Source of the DNA: Amphibalanus amphitrite
Taxonomy: Eukaryota; Arthropoda; Thecostraca; Balanomorpha; Balanidae
Assembly (NCBI RefSeq): GCF_019059575.1
Contig: NW_024882326.1
Location: forward strand, 124,001 to 188,000
Length of the DNA stretch: 64,000 nucleotides
Direction: 5' to 3'
The notes under the pieces were generated by a model. It was given only the letters and a program-made list of their open reading frames with translations. It searched no databases and had not been told where the DNA came from. Positions 35,611-46,700 of this stretch are shown one piece after another. The position numbers and the translations under genes are program-made. Positions within the stretch are counted from its first letter, which is position 1. Every line of letters begins with the position of its first letter.

Positions 35611-35780
35611 CATAGGCGGCGGAATGGGGAGGGCACCGGGGCACCGTTCCCCTCTTTAATTTTGGCCTTTTAACAGACGTAGCCCTATGGGCGTTGCATG
35701 GAAAGAATTTGAGACTTAAAGTCGGCAGTGCCGTGTGGCGTGCCCCCCCCCCCCTAATTGAAGGTGTTCCGCCGCTACTG
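35611..35780 (-). mobile_element. hAT-like MITE, CAGTAGCGGCGGAAC family, copy 4
   Basis: Flanked by perfect 8-bp duplications CTCGCCGG (35603, 35781), inside the terminal repeat of a family C MITE. Symmetric counterpart of 38312-38461. Confidence 0.87.
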
Positions 35781-35952
35781 CTCGCCGGACCTATTTGTAT
35801 TCTACATACACGCCGGCCGAGGGGGGGCGGGTACGACCCCCCCCCCCCATCGCCGTTTCGCCACTGGTGGAGCTAGCGCGTCGCGGAAAAAACGAGCGTG
35901 TGCGCCGTTACTAGACGCAGAGATTAATACCTGATTTTAAGGCCTTCTAGGT

Positions 35953-36303
35953 CAGGGGTCGGCTTACGGCCCGCGGGCCGGATCCGGCCAGGAGGGTGAC
36001 GGTTGGATCCGGCCCGCGACTATCTGACGTCCGGCCCGCGGCTGGTATCAGCGACTTACATCGTGCTCCGGCCCGCGGTTCCTTCAGAAATCGACTCCGA
36101 TATAAAAGTGACTTAAATGTGCTTTGGCACAATAGTTCTTCCTTCGCACACTTCATGAGTTTATAAACACCATTTGCGGGTGTTTTTGTCTAATTCTACT
36201 TCTAGACAAAACTTGCGCGGGCCGGACGTCAGATGGTCGCGGGCCGGATCCAACCGTCACCCTCCCGGCCGGATCCGGCCCGCGGGCTGTAAGCCGACCC
36301 CTG
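35953..36303. mobile_element. hAT-like element at the palindrome apex, CAGGGGTCGGC ends
   Basis: Begins CAGGGGTCGGCTTACGGCCC and ends with its near reverse complement; inverted arms reach about 95 bp around a unique 150-bp core. The CAGGGGTCGGC...GGCCCGCGGGCC ends are typical of hAT elements. The flanks are inverted (TTCTAGGT/ACCTAGAA) instead of directly repeated, consistent with it being the turning point of the large palindrome. Confidence 0.75.
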
Positions 36304-36339
36304 ACCTAGAAGGCCTTAAAATCGGGTATTAATCTCTGC

Positions 36340-38159
36340 CATGGGCGGCGCCACCGGGGGGGACGGGGGGGACAGGTCCCCCGCTATCGAAAGTTAGGGG
36401 GGTACAGTACCCCCCTATCGGCGATGCCCGTTCAATAGTTGATAATAATGCATTATAAAGCTATCCGTCGCATTTAATGCATCGTTGGTTAATCAAGGCA
36501 GGTTCTGAATAAAGATTGCTGTTGGGATGCACCGCAGGGGGTCCTGGCCATCTGCAAAAGGTGTGGAGCTGTGATGCCTGTAGTTATAAGGTGATCGGCA
36601 GGGCCTCGGGGATCGTGCCCCCTTTTTGGGGCGCCAGGCAGGGTTATTACTTATTACCTCCCCACCCCACTGCCAGACCCCATTGCCGATAAAGCCAAGT
36701 TCACTGAAATTCCATAGATATCCGTTACTATATGAAAATTTTCCATTCCTAATTAGTCAAATTCAAGCATGGCAGTTATACCAAAGGAACCATTTGAAAT
36801 CTATGCCATTTAACCCCAGCACTTGTGGGGAGAAGTGTTCGGATAGATCACAGGCAGGACCAAAAAAGCACGCAGTAGCCCAGGACCTTATAATTGGATA
36901 TAGCATCGGCTCCCTCTCGTCAAGGGGTTCGATAGCACTCGTTTTTTTTTTTCTGCAAAACTAAGTTCGGTCGGCGGCCGAACGGCTGGGGGTCTAATCG
37001 AGCCCCCCATCCCTCCCCTTCTTACGTCAGCGGCTGTGAAAATGCCATTACCAGCTGTTGAAACATGGCAGTTGCTTTTGCATGAGTGCACGAAAGGGTT
37101 TTAGGTCCGTGATACGTGAAAGGTTCTACATGAAAATTGAGATACACCAGCTTATCAAATTGTGCTCACTGTGGTGCGCTCGGTTTTACCTGGACTAGTC
37201 TTTGAATTCTGGGGTGAAACAGACCAGTCAAGAAACCTGTTCCATAAGGAGAGCCACTAAATGCTAAAGAGATGTGGGATGAGGTTTCCAGAGACCTTCA
37301 TTACCTCCCAAAGGGGGTGCCCCGCCATTTGCCAATCCCTGCTGTAGTTGTTACGATTGGAGGGTGAATATGAGAACGATGCAGGTCGTGCCAGCTCGAT
37401 CATGACGAACACAATGGTGCCGACATCACAGCTCTACTGCCATTTTTGACGAAGTGAATCAACAAGCACCGGAATCCTACCCTGGGGCATTTCACCTGCA
37501 GAGGTCGCCGGACCTGAGACCCTTTCACTCATTTTTTTTTTTCAACGGTGCATGCGCTCGTTTTTCCCGCGAAGCTCTTGGCAAGAAATCGATCAGAAAG
37601 TGTGGTCAAATAACGGCTGGGGACCTTCCATGACCTAGCCTTTTGAGTGACCACCGATGACATGACCACTGACGGCTAGCCATTAGCTGCACCCTGCCCG
37701 TTGCATATGGATCAGGTGGTGTCATGATTCTGAAATTATATTGCAGTTTTGGCGCACTTGTCAGAGCAGAAGACATTCCCACTTTTCCTCCATTACTATA
37801 TGATGGTGAAGCCCTGAAGCTGACCAGACGTAAGATCGAAAATTTGAAAGTATGAAACGTAAGAATAGCTGGCACTGCTACTCATACCTAAGCAATTCGC
37901 AGCTTGTAGGAAACCAGCTTTGAGTTGGCAAGACTGCAAATTTTGATTTAGAGGCAAGGATGCTTGAAAAGGTGATCGATCTTAGGTGTCCTAGGATAAG
38001 TTTGGAAACGGGATGCACCATTCGATGTGTTTTGGGCCTTGCCAAGTTTCGCGGCGTTACGTGCCTCGTTTTTTTGCATACACGATCAGTATCTACTTTT
38101 TGGATTTTCGATTTTCGGTCCCCGTCCCCCCCTATCGAAAACCCGTGGCGCCGCCCCTG
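36340..38159. mobile_element. hAT-like element, CATGGGCGGCGCCAC ends
   Basis: Ends CATGGGCGGCGCCAC and GTGGCGCCGCCCCTG with perfect 8-bp duplications ATCTCTGC (36332, 38160). It hosts another hAT-like element (36586-37341). I found no transposase frame. Confidence 0.82.
36586..37341 (+). mobile_element. hAT-like element, CAGTGGTCGGCAGG family, nested copy
   Basis: Follows 52046-53115 at both ends (GGGGATCGTGCCCC; GCCCCGCCATTTGCC) and is flanked by CTGTAGTT (36578, 37342). Like that copy it contains a stretch related to the end of a family B TTAA MITE (36880-37060), so the family captured it before dispersing. Confidence 0.75.
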
Positions 38160-38311
38160 ATCTCTGCGTCTCGTAACGGCGCACACGCTCCTTTTTCCGC
38201 GACGCGCTAGCTCCACCAGTGGCGAAACGGCGATGGGGGGTCGTACCCGCCCCCCCCCCCCTCGCCCGCCCTCGGCCGCCGTGTATGTAGAAAACGAATA
38301 GGTCTGGCGAG

Positions 38312-38461
38312 CAGTAGCGGCGGAACACCTTCAATTAGGGACGGCACTGCCGACTTTTAGTCCCATTCTTCATCCATGCAACGCCCATAGGGCTACTGTT
38401 AAAAGGCCAAAATTAAAGAGGGGAACGGTGCCCCGGTGCCCTCCCCGTTCCGCCGCCTATG
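38312..38461 (+). mobile_element. hAT-like MITE, CAGTAGCGGCGGAAC family, copy 5
   Basis: Flanked by CTGGCGAG and CCGGCGAG (38304, 38462), the mirror of the site of copy 4. It was duplicated with the palindrome arm and is not an independent insertion. Confidence 0.85.
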
Positions 38462-38689
38462 CCGGCGAGGGTACAAGAGATTATATTGTCATTCATCGAC
38501 CGCGAAAAAAAAGAATGTCCGGGACACAAATGATAGGGATGTTACAATTCTCGGCTCCCACATACAATAGCTTCACCTGACAGACCTCATCTACCTACCT
38601 GACTTCAAAAGCTTCGATCATCCATTCCATGCATTAAATTCGTCAATCACTTGATGGTCTGATATTTCTTCATGGTTTTATTGAACCAC

Positions 38690-39880
38690 ATTTGTGGACA
38701 AATGTTTGCGGAGACAAAGCGCAGACAAAGGTTTGCGGACGAAAATATGCGCAGACAAAGATTTGCGGACGAAGAAATGCGTGGACGAAAAATGCGGACG
38801 AAGATTTGCAGACGAAGATTTGCAGACGAAGATTTGCGGATGAAGATGTGCGGACGAAGATTTGCCGGGACGAAGATTTGCGTGGACGAAGAAATGCGGA
38901 CGAAGATTTGCGTAGACGAAGAAATGCGTGGACGAAAAAATGCGGACGAAGATTTGCGGACGAAGATTTGCGGGGACGAAGATTTGCGGACGAAGATATG
39001 CGCAGACGAAGATTTGCGTGGACGAAGAAATGCGGACGAAGATTTGCGTAGACGAAGAAATGCGTGGACGAAAAAATGCTTGACGAAGAAATGCGCGTAC
39101 GAAGAAATGCGGATACGAAAAAATGCGCTACGAATATTTGCGCTTACGAAGAAATGCGAGACGAAGTTATGCGACACGAATAAATGCGTCGACGAAGATT
39201 TGCGGACGAAGAAATGCGGACGAGGAATTGCGCGACGAAGAATTGCCAGTGTTGCCAGATTTGGAGGATTTCCGCAAATCTGGAGGATTTTGAACTCTAT
39301 TTGCGGACAAATTTCGCTTTTGGAGGATTTTTGATTCTGGAGGAAAATCTGGAGGATTTGTCGCCCGATTATTATATTCAATTTCATGGAAAAATATAAC
39401 ACATTCAAGACTAAAAAGGCATTTTCCTGCCCAGCGTCACCCTACCCGTTAGGATATATCACGTCCTTTATCACCGTGAGACTGCAGAATGTCTCAGTCT
39501 GTAGCTATATTTACGAGGGTACCAAACTACTGGCGGATCTAAGGGGGACATTTGGGGCAAATGCCCCCGGCCCCCCTGCAGCGCCTGAAATCGACGAAAA
39601 TTTTCGTTTTTTGAAGATAAAACGAAAACTCAACAACTTTTATAAGAAAAAGTATCTTTTAAACTGCACAGCAGTGCGAAAAGATTCGAAATCCGATGGG
39701 TTTTTAGTATTTGGTGAAACTTTTTTGGGGGTATAGCCCCCCGCAGCGTCCAAGACCGCCTTTCTATATCTACCAATAGGATTTGGAGGAATCTGGAGGA
39801 TTTTTTGTAACTGATATAGAGGATTACAGCCTTCCCCATCTGGCAGCACTGAGAATTGCCATACGAAGATTTGTCCGGTT
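38690..39880 (-). repeat. TTCGTC-spaced tandem array, copy 2, split by a hAT-like element
   Basis: Inverted copy of 29858-30390 with the same order of AAAT and ATTT unit forms. It is continuous from 38690 to 39246 and resumes at 39852-39880 (ATACGAAGATTTGTCC) beyond the insertion. Confidence 0.9.
39247..39851 (+). mobile_element. hAT-like MITE, CAGTGTTGCCAGAT ends
   Basis: This 605-bp element starts CAGTGTTGCCAGAT and ends ATCTGGCAGCACTG, with perfect 8-bp duplications AGAATTGC (39239, 39852). The interior holds several GGAGGATTTG phrases near the ends and no transposase. Confidence 0.9.
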
Positions 39881-40718
39881 ACGAACGCCAAACGGTGAAG
39901 GTCATCCGAACTCAGCGATTTTGCGCACTGGCACGGCCTTGGCACGGCCTCAGCTTCTCACTTGAGGTTGAGATCAGATTTTGTTAAAATTTGATCGTCA
40001 GTTTGCAAGGTGATGATGTTGATATGATAATGTTTTATATGATATCAATGTAGTTGGAGATTTGACTTCCACAGCATCCAAGTTCAAATAGGCAATATTT
40101 TATTGTAATTATTTTGCTTAGGTTATTATATTTTTGTTATGAATAGTGCTTTAAATTCAGACTGGTAAAAAATCCATACACTATGCTGGACACCCCATTA
40201 ACTCTCATGCATCAAAATTTATTGCAAGTGATTTGGAGCAAAATTTTGGCACATTGTGCCAAAAGTTGAAGTTGAAGCTTCATTGTGGAAAATTCAGCTT
40301 TAACCGTTTGTAAATTTTAAGCATTAATTATTTCTCTGAAACTCTTTTCACATATTTCCTGCCATCAGATTCAGTGCTAGGTTTTCTTTCTTAGTTTCCT
40401 TCCATTCTACCTCCTAAGTCCTACCTAAGTCCTAGCTGACTGATGTTTACAATGGATTAGCACTGATTCTGAATGTCTGGATACTGGATGTAGGTGCACA
40501 TTGTCAAGAAGGCTTATTTAGGAGAGATAGATAGATTCAGTGCTTCACTCAATCTGGGTTTGCACAGTTCAGTAGAGGTCAAGAAAGAAAGAAAAAGCGG
40601 GACAAATGGATGTCTGGATGGATGGATGGATAAATGGATGGTCTAAGCTCATCTTACAGCCATTTCTGCCTTTTCAGACCAGCTGGTTTGTGGGAGCTAG
40701 CATCTACCCTTCTCTGCC
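39881..40718. other. Upstream flank of the mTERF-like gene
   Basis: AT-rich with no supported gene. A short (GATG)n run lies at 40612-40640. TTTTCAG at 40672-40678 is a plausible acceptor for an exon containing the ATG at 40719, so a 5' UTR intron may begin in this stretch. Confidence 0.45.
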
Positions 40719-43700
40719 ATGCCTCTGCTGGAGCTGCCCATACCTCTGCTGCGGCGCCTGGCTGGTCTCTGCTCCCCTGCCTCTCGGTGTGTTGTGCTCT
40801 CTCTGACTCATCAACGGCCCACCTCGGCACCCCTCCACCTGCCTTCGGACGACGCGGACGACTCGCGCGGCGCCGGCGACCGCGCCGGCCGGCCCGAGAC
40901 CGCCTATGCAGAGCCGACGCGCTCGCGGCGCAAGTTTGTGGAGCGTTTCCTGCGCCGGGAGCTGGGCCTGAGCTGGTCGTGCGCCGAGCGGGAGGCGGCC
41001 CGGTGGCGGCTGCCCACGGACGCCGGCCTGCCGCTGCTGGCCGACAACCTGGCCTTCCTCACAGAGCGCGGGGTGCAGCTGCGCCACCTGCAGCAGGACG
41101 TGGACGTGCTGGCCGTACCGCATGGTGAGTCGGACGGCGCAGCCGCGGAGCTGGAGAGACGGTGGGTGGGGTCGAAGGGAGGAGGTCCGGACTATGGTAG
41201 ACGGACAGGGGATGTTTTGTTCAGACTGTCCCTGCCACTGTGTTTCGATGTGTCGATCTGCTCTAACCCCCGTTGGTCTGTCTGATACACTCAGGTGACC
41301 TGCTGCGGGTGCACGGCCTGGTGAGCGGCCTGCCATGCGCCGAGTACTGTCACTACTACCCGCTGAGCCGTGCGCGGCCCGACCTGGTGGAGCCGCTGTT
41401 CCGGCGCCTGCCGACGCCGCACTCCAACCTGGTGCACCAGCTGGCCGACACACTACAGGTGCGCCGAGAAACGGGGAGGTAGTGCAGCCAGGGGAAATTC
41501 GGAGAGACATTAGGTGCGGGGAGCAACGGGGATGTGCCGCAGGTTGCGGGGCGAAACGGCGAGATGTATACTGCGGAAACGGCGAGAATCGAAATGGTGC
41601 AGCTGGAAAGGGAACTGGACAGACACTGCAGCTGGGAGGTGGGCGGGGACACTGCAGGACGCCGGGAGCTGGGACTGCAGATGATAGGCCGTGGGATTGG
41701 GACTGGGAGTAATGCAGCTGGAGTAGAACATAGATGAGATAATGCAGCTGTGGAATGGATGGGAAATGGTAGAATTCTCCCCAGCCTCCTCCACGTTTCA
41801 TTTTGTATTCCTCGCGCATATTTTGGTCAGATGCTTCGCCGTCTCCTTTCGTTGGTCATTCATCTTGTGAAGTCGAGCACCACCTGGCGGTGAGATTTAA
41901 AACTATACGTTTTAGGCCTGGAGCTAGGTGGCGGCTGTTCGCCGAGCTTTTACCGGCCGGACGGTGAAATGTCACGAAAAACGTGACACCGTGAAAAAGC
42001 CCTGGGCCCGGCACGGACCGGCTGTGGAGAAGGTATGGGCGATGGTGGTATAGTGGTGAGCATAGCTGCCTTCCAAGCAGTTGACCCGGGTTCGATTCCC
42101 GGCCATCGCAGCAGTGTTTTGACCTTGCAGGTCAACAAACCCAGGTCAAGTGTTGGAGGTGTAGGGCATGAAACCAAGTGCGTGGTAACTGGTATCGTTA
42201 ACTGAAACAGACTCTTTCCGCGTTCGGGAAATCGCATGCGAGAGCCTATTCAAATACATTATAATTCTTCCCGCATCAATCGCATCCGTGAGGTGCGTGC
42301 GATTGATGCGAGCGTGCTTCCATTCCATGTATTTGAATAGGCTCTCGCATGCGATTTCCTGACTGCGGAAAGAGCCTTTTTCAGGCTTTAGTCAATCAGA
42401 TCACAGATGCGAGAACGCTATAAGACCAATAAAACGGCTTTTGTGGGCGAAAAAAGGAGCGAGGGAGAGGGTGAGCCTTGCACGTGCGGAATCGCGAGGG
42501 GGTACTTCCAATGACTTGTGTACGGCACCCTACTTAACGGTCTCTAGCGATGTGCCAGATTTGAGCGCAATCGGCCCAGCCGTTCTCGAGATCTGGAAGC
42601 GGCACCCTGAACGTGCGCACATGCAAAGTGGGTCCCAACGGACTTCTGCACGGCACTCTACTAGCTGGTCCCTAACCTTGTAACAAATTTGAGCGCAATC
42701 GGTTCAGCCGTTCTCGAGATCTGGAACCGACCCACGCACGTGCGCACATCCAGCAGCACCCCTAATGTGGCGCGATTTTGGATGTTGCGGTTTCGGATGT
42801 AGTGTTTTTGGAGGTTACGTGCTTGGATGTTGCGTACTTGATGATACGTTTTTTGATGTTGCGGTTTTGAATGGTTTTGGACGTTGTGAATGCTCCCTAT
42901 ATAGTCGATTTTGGACGTATTTCGGATGTTGCGTACTTTGGACGCTACGGTTTTGGATGTTTCGTACCTTGGATGCTGCGTACTTGGACGCTTTGATGGT
43001 CCCCCGCTCATTTCTATTCCCCTTTCTCCTTTCCCTTTTATTTATTATCATTCAGGGCGGAAGCGACCGTATCTGTCTTGTTTCGTGCGATGGTTGCGAT
43101 GCTCCTCCCCTCCTCATTTATCCTGCACCATTTCACATTGGCTTGTGTCTGTTTGGGTCTGGAGTGCTGACCGCTGGTGTTGTGGCCATTTGCAGCTGCC
43201 GGAGCTGACAGTCAGCAGAGCGGTCAGCAGGATGGCCAGCCAGGTCATCAAGAACAGCCCCGAGAAGCTGCTGTCCAGCGCCAGACTGCTGACAGGTGAG
43301 CCTTGCTGTCAGACAGAATTAATTATCCCTGACCCTACTGCTGACAGGACTGTCCCCACTGTCAAATAGGACTGTTCCTCCTGTCAAACAGGACTGTTTG
43401 ACTGTCCAGACAGCTGGACTGTCCCACTGTCGGGCAGGATTGCCTAATTGTCACACAGGACTGCGGACTATCAGACAGGACTGAATGTGAGTTACGTGCA
43501 GCTGCAGGTGCCCTCCGTCCGACCTGTCCCTGTTCCACCGGTCCCGCTTACCTCTCTGACTTTACCCCGTACCTACAGAGCTGGGGTACCGGTGTCGCCC
43601 TCTGACTCTCTCTCGGTACCTACAGAGCTGGGGTGCCGGTGTCGCCCTCTGACTCTCTCTCGGTACCTACAGAGCTGGGGTACCGGTGTCGCCCTCTGAC

Positions 43701-46700
43701 TCTCTCTCGGTGCCTACAGAGCTGGGGTATCGGTGTCGCCCTCTGACTCCCTCGGTACCCACAGAGCTGGGGTGCCGGTGTCGCCCTCTGACTCTCTCTC
43801 GGTACCTACAGAGCTGGGGGTGCCAGTGTCGCCCTCTGACTCCCTCGGTACCCACAGAGCTGGGGGTGCCGGTGTCGCCCTCTGACTCTCTCTCGGTACC
43901 CACAGAGCAGCTGGGGGTGCCGGTGTCGCCCTCTGACTCTCTCGGTACCCACAGAGCTGGGGGTGCCGGTGTCGCCCTCTGACTCCCTCGGTACCTACAG
44001 AGCTGGGGTACCGGTGTCGCCCTCTGACTCTCTCTCGGTACCCACAGAGCTGGGGTACCGGTGTCGCCCTCTGACTCTCTCGGTACCCACAGAGCTGGGG
44101 TGCCGGTGTCGCCCTCTGACTCTCTCTCGGTACCCACAAAGCTGGGGTACCGGTGTCGCCCTCTGACTCTCTCTCGGTACCCACAGAGCTGGGGTGCCGG
44201 TGTCGCCCTCTGACTCTCTCTCGGTACCTACAGAGCTGGGGGTGCCGGTGTCGCCCTCTGACTCTCTCTCGGTACCCACAGAGCTGGGGTGCCGGTGTCG
44301 CCCTCTGACTCTCTCGGTACCCACAGAGCTGGGGTACCGGTGTCGCCCTCTGACTCTCTCTCTCGGTACCCACAGAGCAGCTGGGGGTGCCGGTGTCGCC
44401 CTCTGACTCTCTCGGTACCTACAGAGCTGGGGTGCCGGTGTCGCCCTCTGACTTTCTCGGTACCCACAGAGCTGGGGGTGCCGGTGTCGCCCTCTGACTC
44501 TCTCGGTACCCACAGAGCTGGGGTGCCGGTGTCGCCCTCTGACTCTCTCTCGGTACCCACAGAGCTGGGGGTGCCGGTGTCTGAGCTGGGCCGCTCGCTC
44601 TACCTGCTGCGGCTGACCGGGGCGCGCCTGAGGCGGCGCGCGCAGCAGTGCAGGAAGCACGGAGTCCCGCTGCGAGCGCACTATCTAGCCATGACCGACG
44701 ACAACTTCCAGAGGTCAGTCATAGCGGGGTGATCCAGCGGTCGTCGGACAGTGCCGGTCGGCACTGTCCTACCCTTTTATCATTTATTCATCCAGTTCAG
44801 TTGTTCATACTCATTGCTCGACATGTCTAAGTCAGTCATGTCAACTGCTTGGACTGCTTATGCTATTCCATTTCGCGAGCTGACGTCACACTTATTTTAT
44901 TTATTTATTTATTTATTTATTCAAGTGATCACCAACAGGGCGGACCCCCACTGACAGGCGAAGTCAAACTAATACTGTACATGATAAACAATGACATACG
45001 GGCAAACAATGCAGAGTAAACAGTATGTAAATATTACGATAAATATAGCTAAAAATATAATGCACAAAAAAGATGTGAGTTAACCCTCGCCCGCACATGG
45101 GGGGGGGGGGGTGGTTGCCACCCCCCCCCCCCCAGGCAGTCTTTCTGCTCTGCACTCAACATTTTTAGAGCTAGAAGGCTGATTTTTCGTATAGCTGCTC
45201 GTCTATCCTTTCTTGATGTCCACTGAAAATTTCAAGTTTCTGTGATTTTTGGTTTCGGAGATATGACCTTATTTTTCAGGTCATGTCATGACCCAAATGG
45301 CCAATTCTCAACATCTTGCGTTTGCCATGGACCTTGTGAGCTTTTGACACCCTGATTCGGCCTTTTTTGCCAGTCTTACCTCCCACCTATCATGGAACAT
45401 GTTGTTCGACGATGTACAGGGGTCAAGGTCAGGGTCAAGGTCAACCTAGGTCATCTAAGATAATTGCGTTTTAGGCAAGCTGAATTTACTTTTTGTGAAG
45501 TTTTTTGACTGCATTTTTGGTAAAAGCTTCTCAGATCATGATTTCATGTGATATGGACCCAAAAACAATCGGTGCACACATCAGTATACACACAGACACA
45601 CACAGACATACAAACACATATAATTGACCTTGACCTAACTTGACCTGAAATGACCTCAGCAGCAAAATTCTGGTCGGATAGTGTGACAAAGAGGTTCTAG
45701 CTGGCTTGGCACCAGAAAACAGCATCGTCATCGGTATTTGATAAGCAGCGCACTTGATATCCAACGGTGACCCAAAACAGCAACATTTTTTAGTTTGACC
45801 TGACCTGGAAGGTCAATGACTGACCTGAGAAGGTAAAACTGGGTATCATTGGATTCGTCTCTTCCCAAAGAATCTTTTTGGTCTTTACTGCTAAGCTCTA
45901 TCTCCAACAGGAACGAAATGGCGCGGGGGGGGGGGGTGGCAACCCCCCCCCCCCCCATGTGCGTTCTAGGATGGGAAAATGGCATGTGCGGGCGAGGGTT
46001 AAGATGAATCTAAAAAAAAAAACGGAGCTTGTGAAAAGTCTCTATGACTTTAAAAAGATGATATATACTTCAAAACATGAGATTTAAAAGTCCCAGTGGC
46101 ATCGTCAACACTACTTCTGGTAGTGTTGGAGGAATAGGCTTGTTGACGTCTCCATGGAAACCCAATTTGACACGTGTAATAGCAGCGTGCTGCTATCACC
46201 GGTGAAACAGGACCCTCTGCTCGCAGGCTGCTCTCGTCTATTCGATCTGCATATCATCCGCGGATCACATGAGGATAGTACTGTCCGTAACTCTTTGACC
46301 TAACACACCTGCGGTGTCCTCCTCCATCCCACCTGATACCTAACCTACACGGCCCTCTGACCCCGCCGTCCCCTCCCCAGGCGCCCTCTGACCCGCCCCT
46401 CCCCTCCCCAGGCGCTCTCTGACCCCGCCGTCCCCTCCCCAGGCGCGTGGCTCGCGGCGGCCCTCTGACCCCGCCCCTCCCTCCTCCCCAGGTGCCCTCT
46501 GACCCCGCCCTCCCCTCCCCAGGCGCGTGGCTCGCGGCGGCCCTCTGACCCCGCCCTCCCTCCCCAGGCGCCCTCTGACCCCGCCCTCCCCTCCCCAGGC
46601 GCCCTCTGACCCCGCCTCCGCTCCCAGGCGCGTGGCTCGCGGCGGCCCGCTCTGCGAGGAGACGGAGGACGTGGCGCTGACGGTGGCGCTGCGTCTGGGC

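Larger units (their letters stand above)
35345..38715. repeat. Large palindrome, arms about 780 bp, apex at 36128
   Basis: The left arm (35345-36127) runs outward in the same order as the right arm (36129-38715, less an insertion at 36340-38159): the apex repeat, the sequence GCCTTCTAGGT, family C MITE sequence, its G/C stem, the hAT-like MITE, TTAATGCATGGAATGG, and CACATTTGTGG. The small hAT-like copies in both arms share one target (CTCGCCGG), so duplication followed that insertion. Only the right arm carries the 1.8-kb insertion. Confidence 0.85.

Noticed and set aside
40704..41819. 371-aa minus-strand frame opposite mTERF exons 1-2
   Set aside because: Proline- and alanine-rich shadow of GC-rich exons; the plus-strand exons splice in phase.
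43667..44681. Long minus-strand open frames rich in RESEGDTGTPAL-like repeats
   Set aside because: They are translations of the 47-bp acceptor array on the wrong strand; the plus strand has the spliced gene.
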